Positions 25,418-33,498 of a stretch of 64,000 nucleotides of DNA are shown one piece after another. This DNA comes from Microbacterium sp. ET2. Lineage in GTDB: Bacteria > Actinomycetota > Actinomycetes > Actinomycetales > Microbacteriaceae. Position 1 is the stretch's first letter. Each line of letters starts with the position of its first letter. Where the stretch lies: positions 992,001 to 1,056,000 of the forward strand of contig NZ_CP128170.1 in NCBI RefSeq assembly GCF_030347395.1. Direction: 5' to 3'. The notes beneath the pieces were generated by a model. It saw only the letters and a list, made by a program, of their open reading frames with translations. It was not told the DNA's origin and did not search any database. Both the position numbers and the translations under genes were made by a program.

Positions 25418-26361
25418 GAGATGAAGCTCCCTCGCTTGCGGGTCGCGAACAGGAAGATGTAGACGCAGATGAAGACCACGGCGCCCAGCGCGAACGAGAT
25501 CGCGGAGCCGTAATTGTCGTTGGCCAGGGAGAAGGCCTGCTGGTATGCGTACATGTTCGGCGTGAAGTCATTGGGGATGGCTCCGGCCGCCAACTGCTGC
25601 AGGATCTTCGGCTCATTGAAGAACTGCAGCGTGCCGATGAGGGCGAAGACCAGGATGAGCAGGAGCGCCGGCGCGATGAGGGGGATCTTGATGCGCAGGA
25701 CGATCTGCCACTGGGACGCCCCGTCGATACGGGCAGCCTCGTACAGCGTCGGGTCGATCCCCTGCAGCGCCGCGTAGAGGATGATCATGTAGTAGCCGGC
25801 CCACTGCCAGGTCACGATGTTGAGCAGGCCGTAGAAGATCAGGTTGCTGCTGAGGAAGTTCGGGGCCGACGCACCGAAAATTCCGAAGATCTCCGCGAGC
25901 GGACCGAAGTTGCTGCTGTAGAGGAACCCCCACATCAGCGCACCGATCACGGTGGGGATGGCGTAGGGCATGAAGATCATCAGACGCGAGAAGCGGGCGA
26001 ACCGCGTCGTCATGATGTCGAGCATCAACGCCACCGCCAGCGAGACCGCCATCTGCAGCGGGATCAGCACCAGCGAGAAGCTGATGACGAACCACGATCC
26101 GCTGAGGAAGGACGGGTCGGTGAAGGCCTTGATGTAATTGTCGAAGAGGACGAACCGCTCCCCGCCGATCAGCGAGGACTGGAACATGCTCAGGTAGAAC
26201 GCGAACCCGATCGGGAGAACGAGCAGCGCGAGGAAGACCACGGCGAACGGCCCGACGAAGAGCCACCCCATGAGGTTCTGTCGTGCGGCGGCCGAGCGGC
26301 GGCGTCCCTTCTTGTTGTGCGTGACGCTTTCGCGATCCGGTGTTGCGAGAGTGACGGTCAT
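25414..26361 (-). CDS. Carbohydrate ABC transporter permease (CUT1, AraP/MalF-like)
   Basis: This 315-residue permease has six membrane helices starting with LMGWLFVGPFAVVFLALLVL and the EAA motif YEAARIDGASQWQIVLRI (about residues 205-222). It forms the channel with the MalG-like partner encoded just downstream (ATGA overlap). A strong hairpin separates it from the binding protein gene upstream. Confidence 0.93.
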   Translation of the reverse strand: MTVTLATPDRESVTHNKKGRRRSAAARQNLMGWLFVGPFAVVFLALLVLPIGFAFYLSMFQSSLIGGERFVLFDNYIKAFTDPSFLSGSWFVISFSLVLIPLQMAVSLAVALMLDIMTTRFARFSRLMIFMPYAIPTVIGALMWGFLYSSNFGPLAEIFGIFGASAPNFLSSNLIFYGLLNIVTWQWAGYYMIILYAALQGIDPTLYEAARIDGASQWQIVLRIKIPLIAPALLLILVFALIGTLQFFNEPKILQQLAAGAIPNDFTPNMYAYQQAFSLANDNYGSAISFALGAVVFICVYIFLFATRKRGSFIS

Positions 26362-26389
26362 GATGTGCCTCCGGTGCGAGGGGTGCGGC

Positions 26390-26423
26390 GGGGGTCGGAC
26401 CGCGCGAGCACGGTCCGACCCCC
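26390..26423 (-). terminator. Intra-operon hairpin after the binding protein gene
   Basis: GGGGGTCGGACCG (26390-26402) pairs perfectly over 13 bases with CGGTCCGACCCCC (26411-26423). It lies between the binding protein stop and the first permease. It probably attenuates transcription or protects the binding protein mRNA, so the binding protein exceeds the permeases. Confidence 0.6.
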
Positions 26424-26433
26424 ACCCGTCACC

Positions 26434-27810
26434 TCAATCGACGACGGTGAATCCCTGCTCTTCGGCGTAGGCCACGAGGTCGGCCTGGAGGGCGTCGGCC
26501 GCCTCGGAGCCGGTCGCGGATCCGTCGTTGATCCTCGCGAGCTGCTCGGTCAACGCGGAGTAGTAGTACTGCCCGATCGGCGTGTAGACCATGCCGGTGT
26601 AGGCGTTCGCAGCCGGGACGTACACATCCTTGTTGGCCTGCTGACCGTTGAAGAAGGGCACCTCGTAGTCCAGGAACTCCGGCGAGTCGAGCACGTCGAC
26701 GTTCAGGGGGAAGATGATCTGCTCCTGCCAGCCCTGGTCGAGCGACGCCTGATCGGCGTAGACACCGAAGGCCACCTGGGCGGCGAGTTCGGGGTCGCTG
26801 GCCTGGCTGGTCACCGCGAATGCGGAACCGCCCCAGTTGATCGCGATGGGGTCGGCGGGATCCCACTGCGGCATCGGAGCGGTCGCCCAGACACCGGCGT
26901 CCGCGCCCTCACCGACGCCCGCGCCCTGCAGGTAGCCGGGAGCCCATGCGGCCGACAGGTAGGTGGCGTAGTCTCCGCCGATCACGCCGGAGATGTACTC
27001 CGGAGTGAACTGGTCCTGCGTGCCCACCAGGTCCTCCGAGACGAGGTTCGCCCAGTAGTCGAGCATCTCCTTGATACCCGGGTCGTCGAGGTTGATCGAG
27101 ATCTCGCCCTCGTTCTCGGGGGTGTAGGTGAAGGGCTCGGCTCCCGTCTGGTACATCAGCGCCGTGACGAAGGCGGGCTGGTTCGCCGCGAAATCGGCGA
27201 AGTACGGTCCACCGGCGTCACGCACCGTACGCGCGGCCGCCTCGAACTCCTCCCACGTGGTGGGCGGAGTGACGCCGTACTCCTCGAAGATGTCGGTGCG
27301 GTAGATCATGCCCATGGGGCCACCGTCGATCGGAGCGCCGTAGATGCCGTCGCCGACGGAGACGTCCTGCCACGCGCCTTCACTGAAGTTGTCCTGAACC
27401 TCCTCGTAGCCGAGGTCCCGCAGGTCGACGAAGGCGCCCTGCACCTGGAAGCTCGGGATGCGGTCGGACTCGACCATCACGACGTCTGCGGCGCCACTGC
27501 CGGCGGAGACAGCGGTCTGAAGCCGCTCGTAGGCGGGACCGCCGGCACCGACGTTGGTCCAGCAGACCTGGACCTCGTCGTTGGCCTCGTTGAAGTTGTC
27601 GGCGACGTCTTCCATGTTGGGGTACCACGCCCACAGCGTGACCACGGGGAGGTCGGGCTTGGGGATGGTGTTCTCGCAGTTGCTGGCGCCGCCTCCGGCG
27701 TCTCCTCCGCCGCCGCCGTCGCCTCCGCCATCGCCTCCGTTCGAGCAGGCGGCGAGGCCGGTGGCGAGCGCGATCGTTGCCATGGCAGCAAGGACTGGCT
27801 TCGTCTTCAC
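26434..27810 (-). CDS. Extracellular sugar-binding lipoprotein (AraN-like)
   Basis: This 458-residue protein has a lipoprotein signal peptide (MKTKPVLAAMATIALATG) and lipobox LAAC with the lipidated Cys near residue 22, then a Gly/Asp-rich linker and a class II solute-binding fold. The GTG start at 27810 is preferred because GAAAGGAAT lies just upstream and the signal peptide begins there; an ATG further up gives an unnatural N-terminus. It is the first gene of the arabino-oligosaccharide import operon, with operators upstream. Confidence 0.93.
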   Translation of the reverse strand: MKTKPVLAAMATIALATGLAACSNGGDGGGDGGGGGDAGGGASNCENTIPKPDLPVVTLWAWYPNMEDVADNFNEANDEVQVCWTNVGAGGPAYERLQTAVSAGSGAADVVMVESDRIPSFQVQGAFVDLRDLGYEEVQDNFSEGAWQDVSVGDGIYGAPIDGGPMGMIYRTDIFEEYGVTPPTTWEEFEAAARTVRDAGGPYFADFAANQPAFVTALMYQTGAEPFTYTPENEGEISINLDDPGIKEMLDYWANLVSEDLVGTQDQFTPEYISGVIGGDYATYLSAAWAPGYLQGAGVGEGADAGVWATAPMPQWDPADPIAINWGGSAFAVTSQASDPELAAQVAFGVYADQASLDQGWQEQIIFPLNVDVLDSPEFLDYEVPFFNGQQANKDVYVPAANAYTGMVYTPIGQYYYSALTEQLARINDGSATGSEAADALQADLVAYAEEQGFTVVD

Positions 27811-27900
27811 TGGGATTCCTTTCGGGGTTGCGGGACTTCTTCGTCGGTGCGCGACCGGCTCCACGCGGATGACACGTGCTGGCGTCATCGCCTTGGAGCA

Positions 27901-27929
27901 CTACAACGTTGTATTCCAACGTTGCACAA
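27901..27929 (-). promoter_or_regulatory. Promoter and LacI operators of the AraN-like operon
   Basis: On the minus strand TTGTGC (27924-27929) and TTGTAG (27901-27906) are 17 bases apart. The palindrome TACAACGTTGTA (27902-27913) covers the -10 box and CAACGTTG (27917-27924) covers the spacer and -35 edge. This is a repressor layout. The same word family occurs before the esterase gene at 29163-29195. Confidence 0.65.
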
Positions 27930-27968
27930 ACAATGGCACCATCCGCATGACGTGTCAAGATATCCGGA

Positions 27969-27996
27969 GAAGTTCCGGCACGCCCGACGGAACTTC
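27969..27996. repeat. Inverted repeat in the leader of the LacI-family gene
   Basis: GAAGTTCCG (27969-27977) and CGGAACTTC (27988-27996) form a perfect 9-base stem with a 10-base loop. It lies in the 268-base divergent region, 83 bases before the regulator start. It could be an RNA hairpin or a protein site. Confidence 0.45.
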
Positions 27997-28078
27997 CGCC
28001 GGCTCCGCACACCGATGGAGAGTCTCCTTCTCTCATGCGCAGGCCGTAAAGTACAGAAAACGGAAGGCAGGCTCGCCG

Positions 28079-29122
28079 GTGGGACCCACGATGCACGATG
28101 TCGCGCGAGTCGCCGGAGTGTCCATCAAGACCGTGTCGAACGTCATCAACGACTACCCGCACGTGCGACCAGGCACTCGGGACCGCGTGAACGACGCCAT
28201 CCAGCAGCTCGACTATCGCCCCAACCTCTCCGCCCGGGGCCTGCGTTCGGGGCGCACCGGCGTCATCGGACTGGCAGTTCCATCCCTGCGCGAGAACTAC
28301 TTCGCGGAGCTCGCAGACGCGGTGATCCGCGCGGCGGAGAAGCGCGGCCTCGGTGTCATGGTCGAGCAGACCGGTGGACAGCGTGATGCCGAGACGCGCG
28401 CCGTGTCCAGTAGTCGGCCACGATTCCTCGACGGCTTGCTGTTCAGCCCGGTGAGCCTCGGACAGGAGGATGTCTCGCTCCTGGCCGTCGACAGCCCCCT
28501 CGTCCTTCTCGGAGAGCGGATCTTCAACGGACCCACCGATCACGTCACGATGCACAACATGTCCTCGGCGCAGGCGGCGACGGAGCATCTCATCGAGATC
28601 GGCAGACGCCGCATCGCCCTCATCGGCGCCGACCCGCGCCACGGCGACGATGAGGCGAACTCGGCCAACCTCCGGCTCCGTGGGTACCGGCGCGCGCTGG
28701 AGCGAGCCGGTATACCGTTCGACCAGGATCTCGTCCGCCCCGCGGTGATGTCCGACTGGAACCGAGCCGGTGGCGCTGCCGCCACGCACCTCCTCGTCAA
28801 GGAGGGCGTTGACTTCGACGCCGTGTTCGCCCTCACGGACACTCTGGGGTTGGGCGTGCTCCGCGCTCTGGGAGAGGAAGGGCTCCGAGTGCCTGAAGAC
28901 GTCGCCGTCATCGGATTCGACAACATCGACGAGAGCACGTACTCGATCCCCTCCATGTCGACCATCGATACCGGCCGCGACGAGATCGCCGCGATCGCCG
29001 TGGACCGGCTGATCGAGCGCATCAAGGAGAAGGGCGAGCGTCGTCCGCCCGAGACCTACAAGCCCGATTTCCGTGTCGTGCGGCGCGAGTCCACGGGCTT
29101 CGCGAGCATCGACCTCGGCTGA
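28079..29122 (+). CDS. LacI-family regulator, divergent from the arabinose-oligomer operon
   Basis: This 347-residue repressor has HTH MHDVARVAGVSIKTVSNVIN (about residues 5-24) and a periplasmic-binding-like effector domain ending with VAVIGFDNIDESTYSIPSMS. The GTG at 28079 is preferred over the ATG at 28091 because GGAAGG lies 11 bases upstream. It is the best candidate to bind the TACAACG(T/C)CGTA-type operators on both sides of it, and so to control transporter, arabinofuranosidase and esterase together. Confidence 0.9.
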   Translation: MGPTMHDVARVAGVSIKTVSNVINDYPHVRPGTRDRVNDAIQQLDYRPNLSARGLRSGRTGVIGLAVPSLRENYFAELADAVIRAAEKRGLGVMVEQTGGQRDAETRAVSSSRPRFLDGLLFSPVSLGQEDVSLLAVDSPLVLLGERIFNGPTDHVTMHNMSSAQAATEHLIEIGRRRIALIGADPRHGDDEANSANLRLRGYRRALERAGIPFDQDLVRPAVMSDWNRAGGAAATHLLVKEGVDFDAVFALTDTLGLGVLRALGEEGLRVPEDVAVIGFDNIDESTYSIPSMSTIDTGRDEIAAIAVDRLIERIKEKGERRPPETYKPDFRVVRRESTGFASIDLG

Positions 29123-29162
29123 GGCACCCCTCCGATTCCACTGGAGGCGAAGCGTCAGGCTC

Positions 29163-29210
29163 TACAACGTCGTAATCTTCCTTTACAACGTCGTAAACGC
29201 GGTCTAGCGT
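29163..29210 (+). promoter_or_regulatory. Promoter with twin LacI operators before the secreted esterase
   Basis: TACAACGTCGTA occurs at 29163-29174 and again at 29184-29195, 21 bases apart, i.e. on the same DNA face. TTTACA (29182-29187) and TAGCGT (29205-29210), spaced by 17 bases, form the promoter, with the second operator over the -35 box. The match to the operators at 27902-27924 argues for one shared repressor. Confidence 0.7.
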
Positions 29211-29266
29211 GGGCCGCGTCGACTTCGGGGTCGACATGCTCGACGACTCTTCAAGGAGGAAAAGTT

Positions 29267-30799
29267 ATGGGAGCTCGCACCTCAGTGCTGCATCGATGGG
29301 ACGACGGACGCGGTCCCGTCGCGCGAAGAAGGCCCCTGGCCGCTTTGGGGATCGCCGCCGCGCTGGTACTCGGCACCGTCCCGCTGACCGCGCAGGCGGA
29401 CGAGGTGGATCTGACGCCCGGGCCGACCGTGTACGCCGATCCGAACTCGCCGACGGGCTACACCGGGCGCTTCGTCTACTACAACCCCGACGCAAGCAGC
29501 GTGCGGTTCGTCGCCGACATCCAGCTGCGCAACTGGGCGGACACGTCGGATCCGACCGTCTACCAGCCCGAGGAGTACTTCCCGGGGCTCATGCGCGGCG
29601 GAGGCGGGTACGACGTCGAGATGACCGATGCCGGCGACGGGTACTGGGTGACCGACGTGCCGCTCGCGGCGGGAGCCAACCAGTACTGGTTCTACGTCGA
29701 CAACAACACGAACCTCTGGGTCGCAGACCCGGCGAACAGTCCGATCTTCGCTCCCGACGGGCTGACCGGCGAGGCGCGGCGGGCGTTCAACAAGGTGTTC
29801 GTGCCGTACGACGCCGAGAAGCAGGATTTCGAACCGCTCGCGGCGCGCCAGATCGAGCTGCCCCGCGAGGACTCGCAGAAGGGATCCTGGAGCTACGTTC
29901 CGTTCGAGGTGAGCGGAACCACGCGCACGATGGGCGTGTACCTCCCGCCGGGTTACGACCCCGACCGCGCCGAGCCCTACAAGACGATCTACATGCAGCA
30001 CGGCGGCGGGCAGGACCAGTCGGACTGGATGAACATGGGGAACGTCCCGGTCATCATGGACAACCTCATTCAGGATGGCGACACCGAGCCGGCCGTGGTC
30101 GTGACGACGAACACGAACTACCTCGGCGCGCCCGCGGAGGGCTATCCGAACCTGCGTGACGTCGTCCTGCCGTTCGTCGAGGCCAACTACAACGTCTCGG
30201 GCGATGTGATCGACCGTGCTTTCGCAGGGCTCTCTGCGGGCAGCATCGTCACCCAGAACCTCATCAATTACGACCCCACGCTCTTCGGCTACTACGGTCC
30301 GTGGAGCGGCGGCGCCCGGCTGAACACGACCACGCCGAACCTCGCGGCGCCCTACATCCTCTTCGGTGGAGGACAGTGGGACTTCGGTCTCCCCAATGCC
30401 GGGGCGGTGGCCGCCTTCGACGACGTCGCCTTCGTCGAGAACGAGGTCGTGGCAGGCGCACACGATTTCAACGCGTGGAACCAGCTGTTCACGATCTTCG
30501 CGCGTGACTACGTGTGGCAGCCCGAGTCCTTCCTCGAGGACGAGTTCAGCCAGCTGATCGACGGCGTCGCGGCGTCCTCGCTCAACCGCGGAAACAAGAA
30601 CGCCCTCACGGTGAAGCTCGAGAAGGGGTGGCGCGACCTTCAGGAGGGCGACACCGCCAGTGCGCTGCGATACGTCGAACGATTCGACGATCAGCTCACG
30701 CGATTCGCGTCCAACGGCCAGCTCCCCCAGGCCGAGGCGGATGCGATGAATGTGGTCGCGGACCAGGTCGTGTTCAACCTGGGGTACTGGCAGCGATAG
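29267..30799 (+). CDS. Secreted esterase, CE1/feruloyl esterase-like
   Basis: This 510-residue protein has a signal peptide (about residues 20-45, cleavage likely after AQA). An N-terminal early-set/CBM48-like domain is followed by an alpha/beta hydrolase domain with PPGYDPDRAEPYKTIYMQHG, nucleophile elbow GLSAGS and His in GAHDFNAW. This is the layout of enterochelin-esterase-like and feruloyl esterases that debranch arabinoxylan. GGAGGAAAAGTT precedes the ATG. About 110 extra C-terminal residues are helical and of unknown use. It shares operators with the arabinofuranosidase operon. Confidence 0.85.
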   Translation: MGARTSVLHRWDDGRGPVARRRPLAALGIAAALVLGTVPLTAQADEVDLTPGPTVYADPNSPTGYTGRFVYYNPDASSVRFVADIQLRNWADTSDPTVYQPEEYFPGLMRGGGGYDVEMTDAGDGYWVTDVPLAAGANQYWFYVDNNTNLWVADPANSPIFAPDGLTGEARRAFNKVFVPYDAEKQDFEPLAARQIELPREDSQKGSWSYVPFEVSGTTRTMGVYLPPGYDPDRAEPYKTIYMQHGGGQDQSDWMNMGNVPVIMDNLIQDGDTEPAVVVTTNTNYLGAPAEGYPNLRDVVLPFVEANYNVSGDVIDRAFAGLSAGSIVTQNLINYDPTLFGYYGPWSGGARLNTTTPNLAAPYILFGGGQWDFGLPNAGAVAAFDDVAFVENEVVAGAHDFNAWNQLFTIFARDYVWQPESFLEDEFSQLIDGVAASSLNRGNKNALTVKLEKGWRDLQEGDTASALRYVERFDDQLTRFASNGQLPQAEADAMNVVADQVVFNLGYWQR

Positions 30800-30811
30800 G
30801 CGCTGCTCGAG

Positions 30812-30843
30812 GGGCCGGGGTGGCGGCATCGCCTCCCCGGCCC
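30812..30843. terminator. Hairpin terminator after the esterase gene
   Basis: GGGCCGGGG (30812-30820) pairs with CCCCGGCCC (30835-30843), with a second inner stem GGCG/CGCC. It lies between convergent genes. Confidence 0.65.
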
Positions 30844-30857
30844 TTCACCTGGGCGCG

Positions 30858-31463
30858 TCAGCGGCCGTATCGCTCGCTCGACACGATCTGCTGGGCGGCC
30901 CGACGCAGGGCCAGCAGCAGCGGTTCGGTCAGGACGGTCCCGAGCACGACGTACCGCACCGCGCTCTCGATCGAATCGTCCGGGATCCCCGCGATCTCCG
31001 CATCCGCGATCCGGCGCGCCGAGGTGACATAGGCGTCGAGGACATCGGATGGCACGGTGAAACCCGCGCGCTCCAGGGTCGCGAGCGCCGTGGCGAGCCC
31101 GCCGAGAAGGCCGGGCTCGCACGTGCCGGGCCTCCCGCCCAGGCGCTCGTAGAGCTCCTCAGCGCGGGATGTGTCGATGCCAGCGGGCACACCGGGGGTC
31201 ACGGCGGCATGTGCGATGCCGAGCAGATCGTAGGGGCCAGCGGGCGGGTCATCGAGCGCCGCGACGACTTTCCGGATCTCCGCCACACTCACGCCTGCGG
31301 CCACGAGTGCCCGCACGACCCGGAGCCGCTCGACGTGTCGCGGTCCATAGTCCGCCTGCGTGGCCGCCGTGCGCACCCCTTCGGGGAGCAGCCCCTCGCG
31401 CAGGTAGTACTTGATGGTCGGCACGGCGACATCCGTCGTGGCTGCGAGTTCAGAGATCCGCAT
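30858..31463 (-). CDS. MerR-family regulator
   Basis: This 201-residue protein has the MerR winged helix (MRISELAATTDVAVPTIKYY, then LREGLLPEGVRTAATQADYG) in the first 70 residues, and a helical C-terminal domain of about 120 residues without the Cys pattern of metal sensors. It probably senses an organic ligand. It is divergent from a DUF4188 gene, with two identical operator-like palindromes between them. Confidence 0.9.
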   Translation of the reverse strand: MRISELAATTDVAVPTIKYYLREGLLPEGVRTAATQADYGPRHVERLRVVRALVAAGVSVAEIRKVVAALDDPPAGPYDLLGIAHAAVTPGVPAGIDTSRAEELYERLGGRPGTCEPGLLGGLATALATLERAGFTVPSDVLDAYVTSARRIADAEIAGIPDDSIESAVRYVVLGTVLTEPLLLALRRAAQQIVSSERYGR

Positions 31464-31471
31464 AGCCCTCC

Positions 31472-31516
31472 TTGCATTGGATAGTACAACTATCCATACT
31501 GGATAGCGTCACTATC
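31472..31516. promoter_or_regulatory. Twin MerR-type operators and promoter
   Basis: GATAG-N5-CTATC occurs at 31480-31494 (within a 19-base perfect palindrome, 31478-31496) and again at 31502-31516, 22 bases apart. TTGCAT (31472-31477) and CATACT (31495-31500) lie on each side of the first site with a 17-base spacer, pointing to the DUF4188 gene. The position inside the promoter spacer is where MerR proteins bind. Confidence 0.7.
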
Positions 31517-31527
31517 GAGAGGATCGG

Positions 31528-32025
31528 ATGATGAGCAGGATCACCGCAGGTCGGATGACGCATCAGCACGACGGGGAGCTCGTGGTCTTCCACATCGGGA
31601 TGCAGATCAACCGGTGGTGGCGATTCGATCAGTGGCTGCCGGTCTTCTTCGCCATGCCGCGAATGCTCCGCGAGCAGATGACCGAGGCCGATTCCGGCAT
31701 GCTCGGCTCGCAGCTGCTCCTCGGGGCAGGAGGGCCGTACGTCGTGCAGTACTGGTCGTCGATCGAGAAGCTCTACGCGTATGCGTCGTCGATGGACCAC
31801 CTGCATCGACCGGCGTGGACGGCCTTCAACCAGCGCGCCCGGAAAGCACCGGCGGCCGTCGGCATCTGGCACGAGACGTTCCTCGTCGAACGCGCAGAGA
31901 GCATGTACGTCTCGACGAAGCCGATGGGCCTGGCCGCCGCCACCGCACATGTGCCGGTTGCCGGCCGTCACGACGGGGCTCGCGCGCGCTTCGCCGACGG
32001 GCGCACACCCTCCGACCGGCGCTGA
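31528..32025 (+). CDS. DUF4188 family protein
   Basis: This 165-residue soluble protein begins ITAGRMTHQHDGELVVFHIG and continues with MQINRWWRFDQWLPVFFAMP, the DUF4188 pattern, and has QYWSSIEKLYAYAS and MDHLHRPAWTAFN. The fold resembles ABM-like dimeric barrels; relatives are sometimes described as monooxygenase-like, but no activity is established. The divergent MerR gene and its operators suggest ligand-induced expression. The last 20 residues are basic and may be disordered. Confidence 0.8.
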   Translation: MMSRITAGRMTHQHDGELVVFHIGMQINRWWRFDQWLPVFFAMPRMLREQMTEADSGMLGSQLLLGAGGPYVVQYWSSIEKLYAYASSMDHLHRPAWTAFNQRARKAPAAVGIWHETFLVERAESMYVSTKPMGLAAATAHVPVAGRHDGARARFADGRTPSDRR

Positions 32026-32100
32026 TCGCGCACATCGGCACCGGCTTCTCCCCTGCCGTTGCGCACGCGCAGCGCCTGCGATGACGTCCGGGAAAACCAG

Positions 32101-32121
32101 AAAAGGCCCCCGCTGGGGGAC
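32101..32121 (-). terminator. Terminator of tRNA-Arg
   Basis: Read on the minus strand, GGTCCCCC-AGC-GGGGGCC forms a stem with one bulge and is followed by TTTT. It begins 26 bases after the tRNA 3' end. Confidence 0.7.
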
Positions 32122-32147
32122 CTCTTCCTCACTGTCTCAACACAGTG

Positions 32148-32220
32148 CGCGCCCGAAGGGACTCGAACCCCTAACCTTCTGATCCGTAGTCAGATGCTCT
32201 ATCCATTGAGCTACGGGCGC
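32148..32220 (-). tRNA. tRNA-Arg(ACG)
   Basis: The minus strand folds into a standard 73-base cloverleaf: acceptor GCGCCCG/CGGGCGC, D stem GCTC/GAGC, anticodon stem TCTGA/TCAGA with loop CTACGGA (anticodon ACG), and T stem AGGGG/CCCTT with TTCGAGT. CCA is not encoded. The A at position 34 is normally edited to inosine, reading CGU, CGC and CGA. No att-like duplication was seen beside it. Confidence 0.95.
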
Positions 32221-32305
32221 CCGCACTCGCAACTGTATCCGGTGCGCGAGCACCACATGAGAATACCCCACCGGCGGCGGCGCCGCGAATCGAGCAGCGG
32301 TCGCA

Positions 32306-32872
32306 TCAGCGCTGGTCGTCCTCCCGCTGCCGCGCTCGCCGATGCGCCGACAGGCGCGGGAGATCCACGAGGCGGAGCGCCTGCATCCGCGCTCCCCGCA
32401 TGGTGTCGTAATCGGGATCGAGGTCGGGGCGCATCGCCTCGACCCGCAGTCGGCGCTGCAGGTTCGATTCGACGTCGCCCCACGCGGCATCCCGGGCTTT
32501 CTCGACGAGGTCGCGCACCGCCTCGGGATCGTCTGCCATCTCGCGCAGACGCTTCGCGACCCCCTCGTACTGCCGGCGGCGGCGGCGGAGGTTGCGCGTG
32601 TCGCGGTCGCGGTAGTCGTGCGTGCCGTCGGGGTCGGAGAACTTCCCCCACGCCTTCTTGCGCTGGCGTCGGGCGAGATCGGCGGCGTCGTCCTGCTCAT
32701 CGGCGAGCGCGAGCAGCGTCGTCCGGGCGAACCGCTCGAACGGCTCGTAGTGGAACATCTCGCCATTGGCGATCGTCTCGACGAGGATGCGATTGCGCAC
32801 CGTGAGGCGGGCGGCAGCGGCGGCGATCGAGACCCCCTCGCCGATGGCTTCGGCGGTCTTGCCCATCGTCAC
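32306..32872 (-). CDS. Conserved hypothetical charged protein
   Basis: This 188-residue, highly charged helical protein is unknown to me. The first 55 residues include AARLTVRNRILVETIANGEMFHYEPFER; the middle is Arg-rich (RDTRNLRRRRRQYEGVAKRL) and likely coiled-coil. No signal peptide or membrane helix is visible. It lies upstream of the tRNA on the same strand, 85 bases away. Start ATG at 32872; 32866 is an equal choice. Confidence 0.65.
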   Translation of the reverse strand: MTMGKTAEAIGEGVSIAAAAARLTVRNRILVETIANGEMFHYEPFERFARTTLLALADEQDDAADLARRQRKKAWGKFSDPDGTHDYRDRDTRNLRRRRRQYEGVAKRLREMADDPEAVRDLVEKARDAAWGDVESNLQRRLRVEAMRPDLDPDYDTMRGARMQALRLVDLPRLSAHRRARQREDDQR

Positions 32873-33034
32873 CCCCTCGACTCCAGGCTACCGGTGCACC
32901 TCGGCGCTCGGTTGTGCGAGCACATCCATAGCAAAGGACGGATGACGCGGGCAAGGCCCCTTCGCGCAGACCGGATCGGCATGTACGGTCGGCCGCTCAC
33001 CATGCACCGCACCACCCACCAGTCTGGAGACCCG

Positions 33035-33496
33035 ATGACTTCCTCATCTGACCGCCGAACCGCCCCCTCCAACCGATTGGCGTCTTCGCCCAACCGCCTC
33101 GTCGCGACGATCTTTGGCGTCGTCTACCTTCTCGTCGGCCTGCTCGGATTCTTCGTGACGGGCGGGGTGGACTTCATCGCCACGGACGGCAACCTTCTCC
33201 TCGGCATCTTCGAGGTCAATCCGCTGCACAACGTCGCGCACCTGCTGATCGGCGCAGCGCTGCTCATCGGAGGCCTGGCCTCGGTGCGCGCCGCCAAGGC
33301 CGTCAACGTCGTCGTGGGCGCGGCGTACCTGCTGCTCGGTATCGTCGGGTTCTTCCTCGTCGACACGCCGGCCAACATCCTGGCGCTGAACACCCCCGAC
33401 CACTTCCTCCACCTGGCCAGTGCGATCATCCTTCTCGGCGTGGGCCTCGCCGCCGACCGGGGCGTGCGGTCTACGACCGCCGCTCGCACCGTCTGA
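33035..33496 (+). CDS. DUF4383 membrane protein
   Basis: This 153-residue protein has four membrane helices in the DUF4383 arrangement: LVATIFGVVYLLVGLLGFFV, NVAHLLIGAALLIGGLAS, AVNVVVGAAYLLLGIVGFFL and FLHLASAIILLGVGLAA, with the conserved acidic GIFEVNPLHN between helices 1 and 2. GGAGA lies 7 bases before the ATG at 33035. The family is common in Actinobacteria and of unknown function. It is followed after 2 bases by another membrane protein gene. Confidence 0.83.
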   Translation: MTSSSDRRTAPSNRLASSPNRLVATIFGVVYLLVGLLGFFVTGGVDFIATDGNLLLGIFEVNPLHNVAHLLIGAALLIGGLASVRAAKAVNVVVGAAYLLLGIVGFFLVDTPANILALNTPDHFLHLASAIILLGVGLAADRGVRSTTAARTV

Positions 33497-33498
33497 GC

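Noticed and set aside
23408..28386. Long open frames antisense to the arabinofuranosidase, permease and binding protein genes
   Set aside because: They mirror codon bias of the real genes and have no recognisable domain or ribosome site.
32148..32220. tRNA-Arg as a possible integration site
   Set aside because: No direct repeat of the tRNA 3' end, integrase gene or change in gene content was found nearby.
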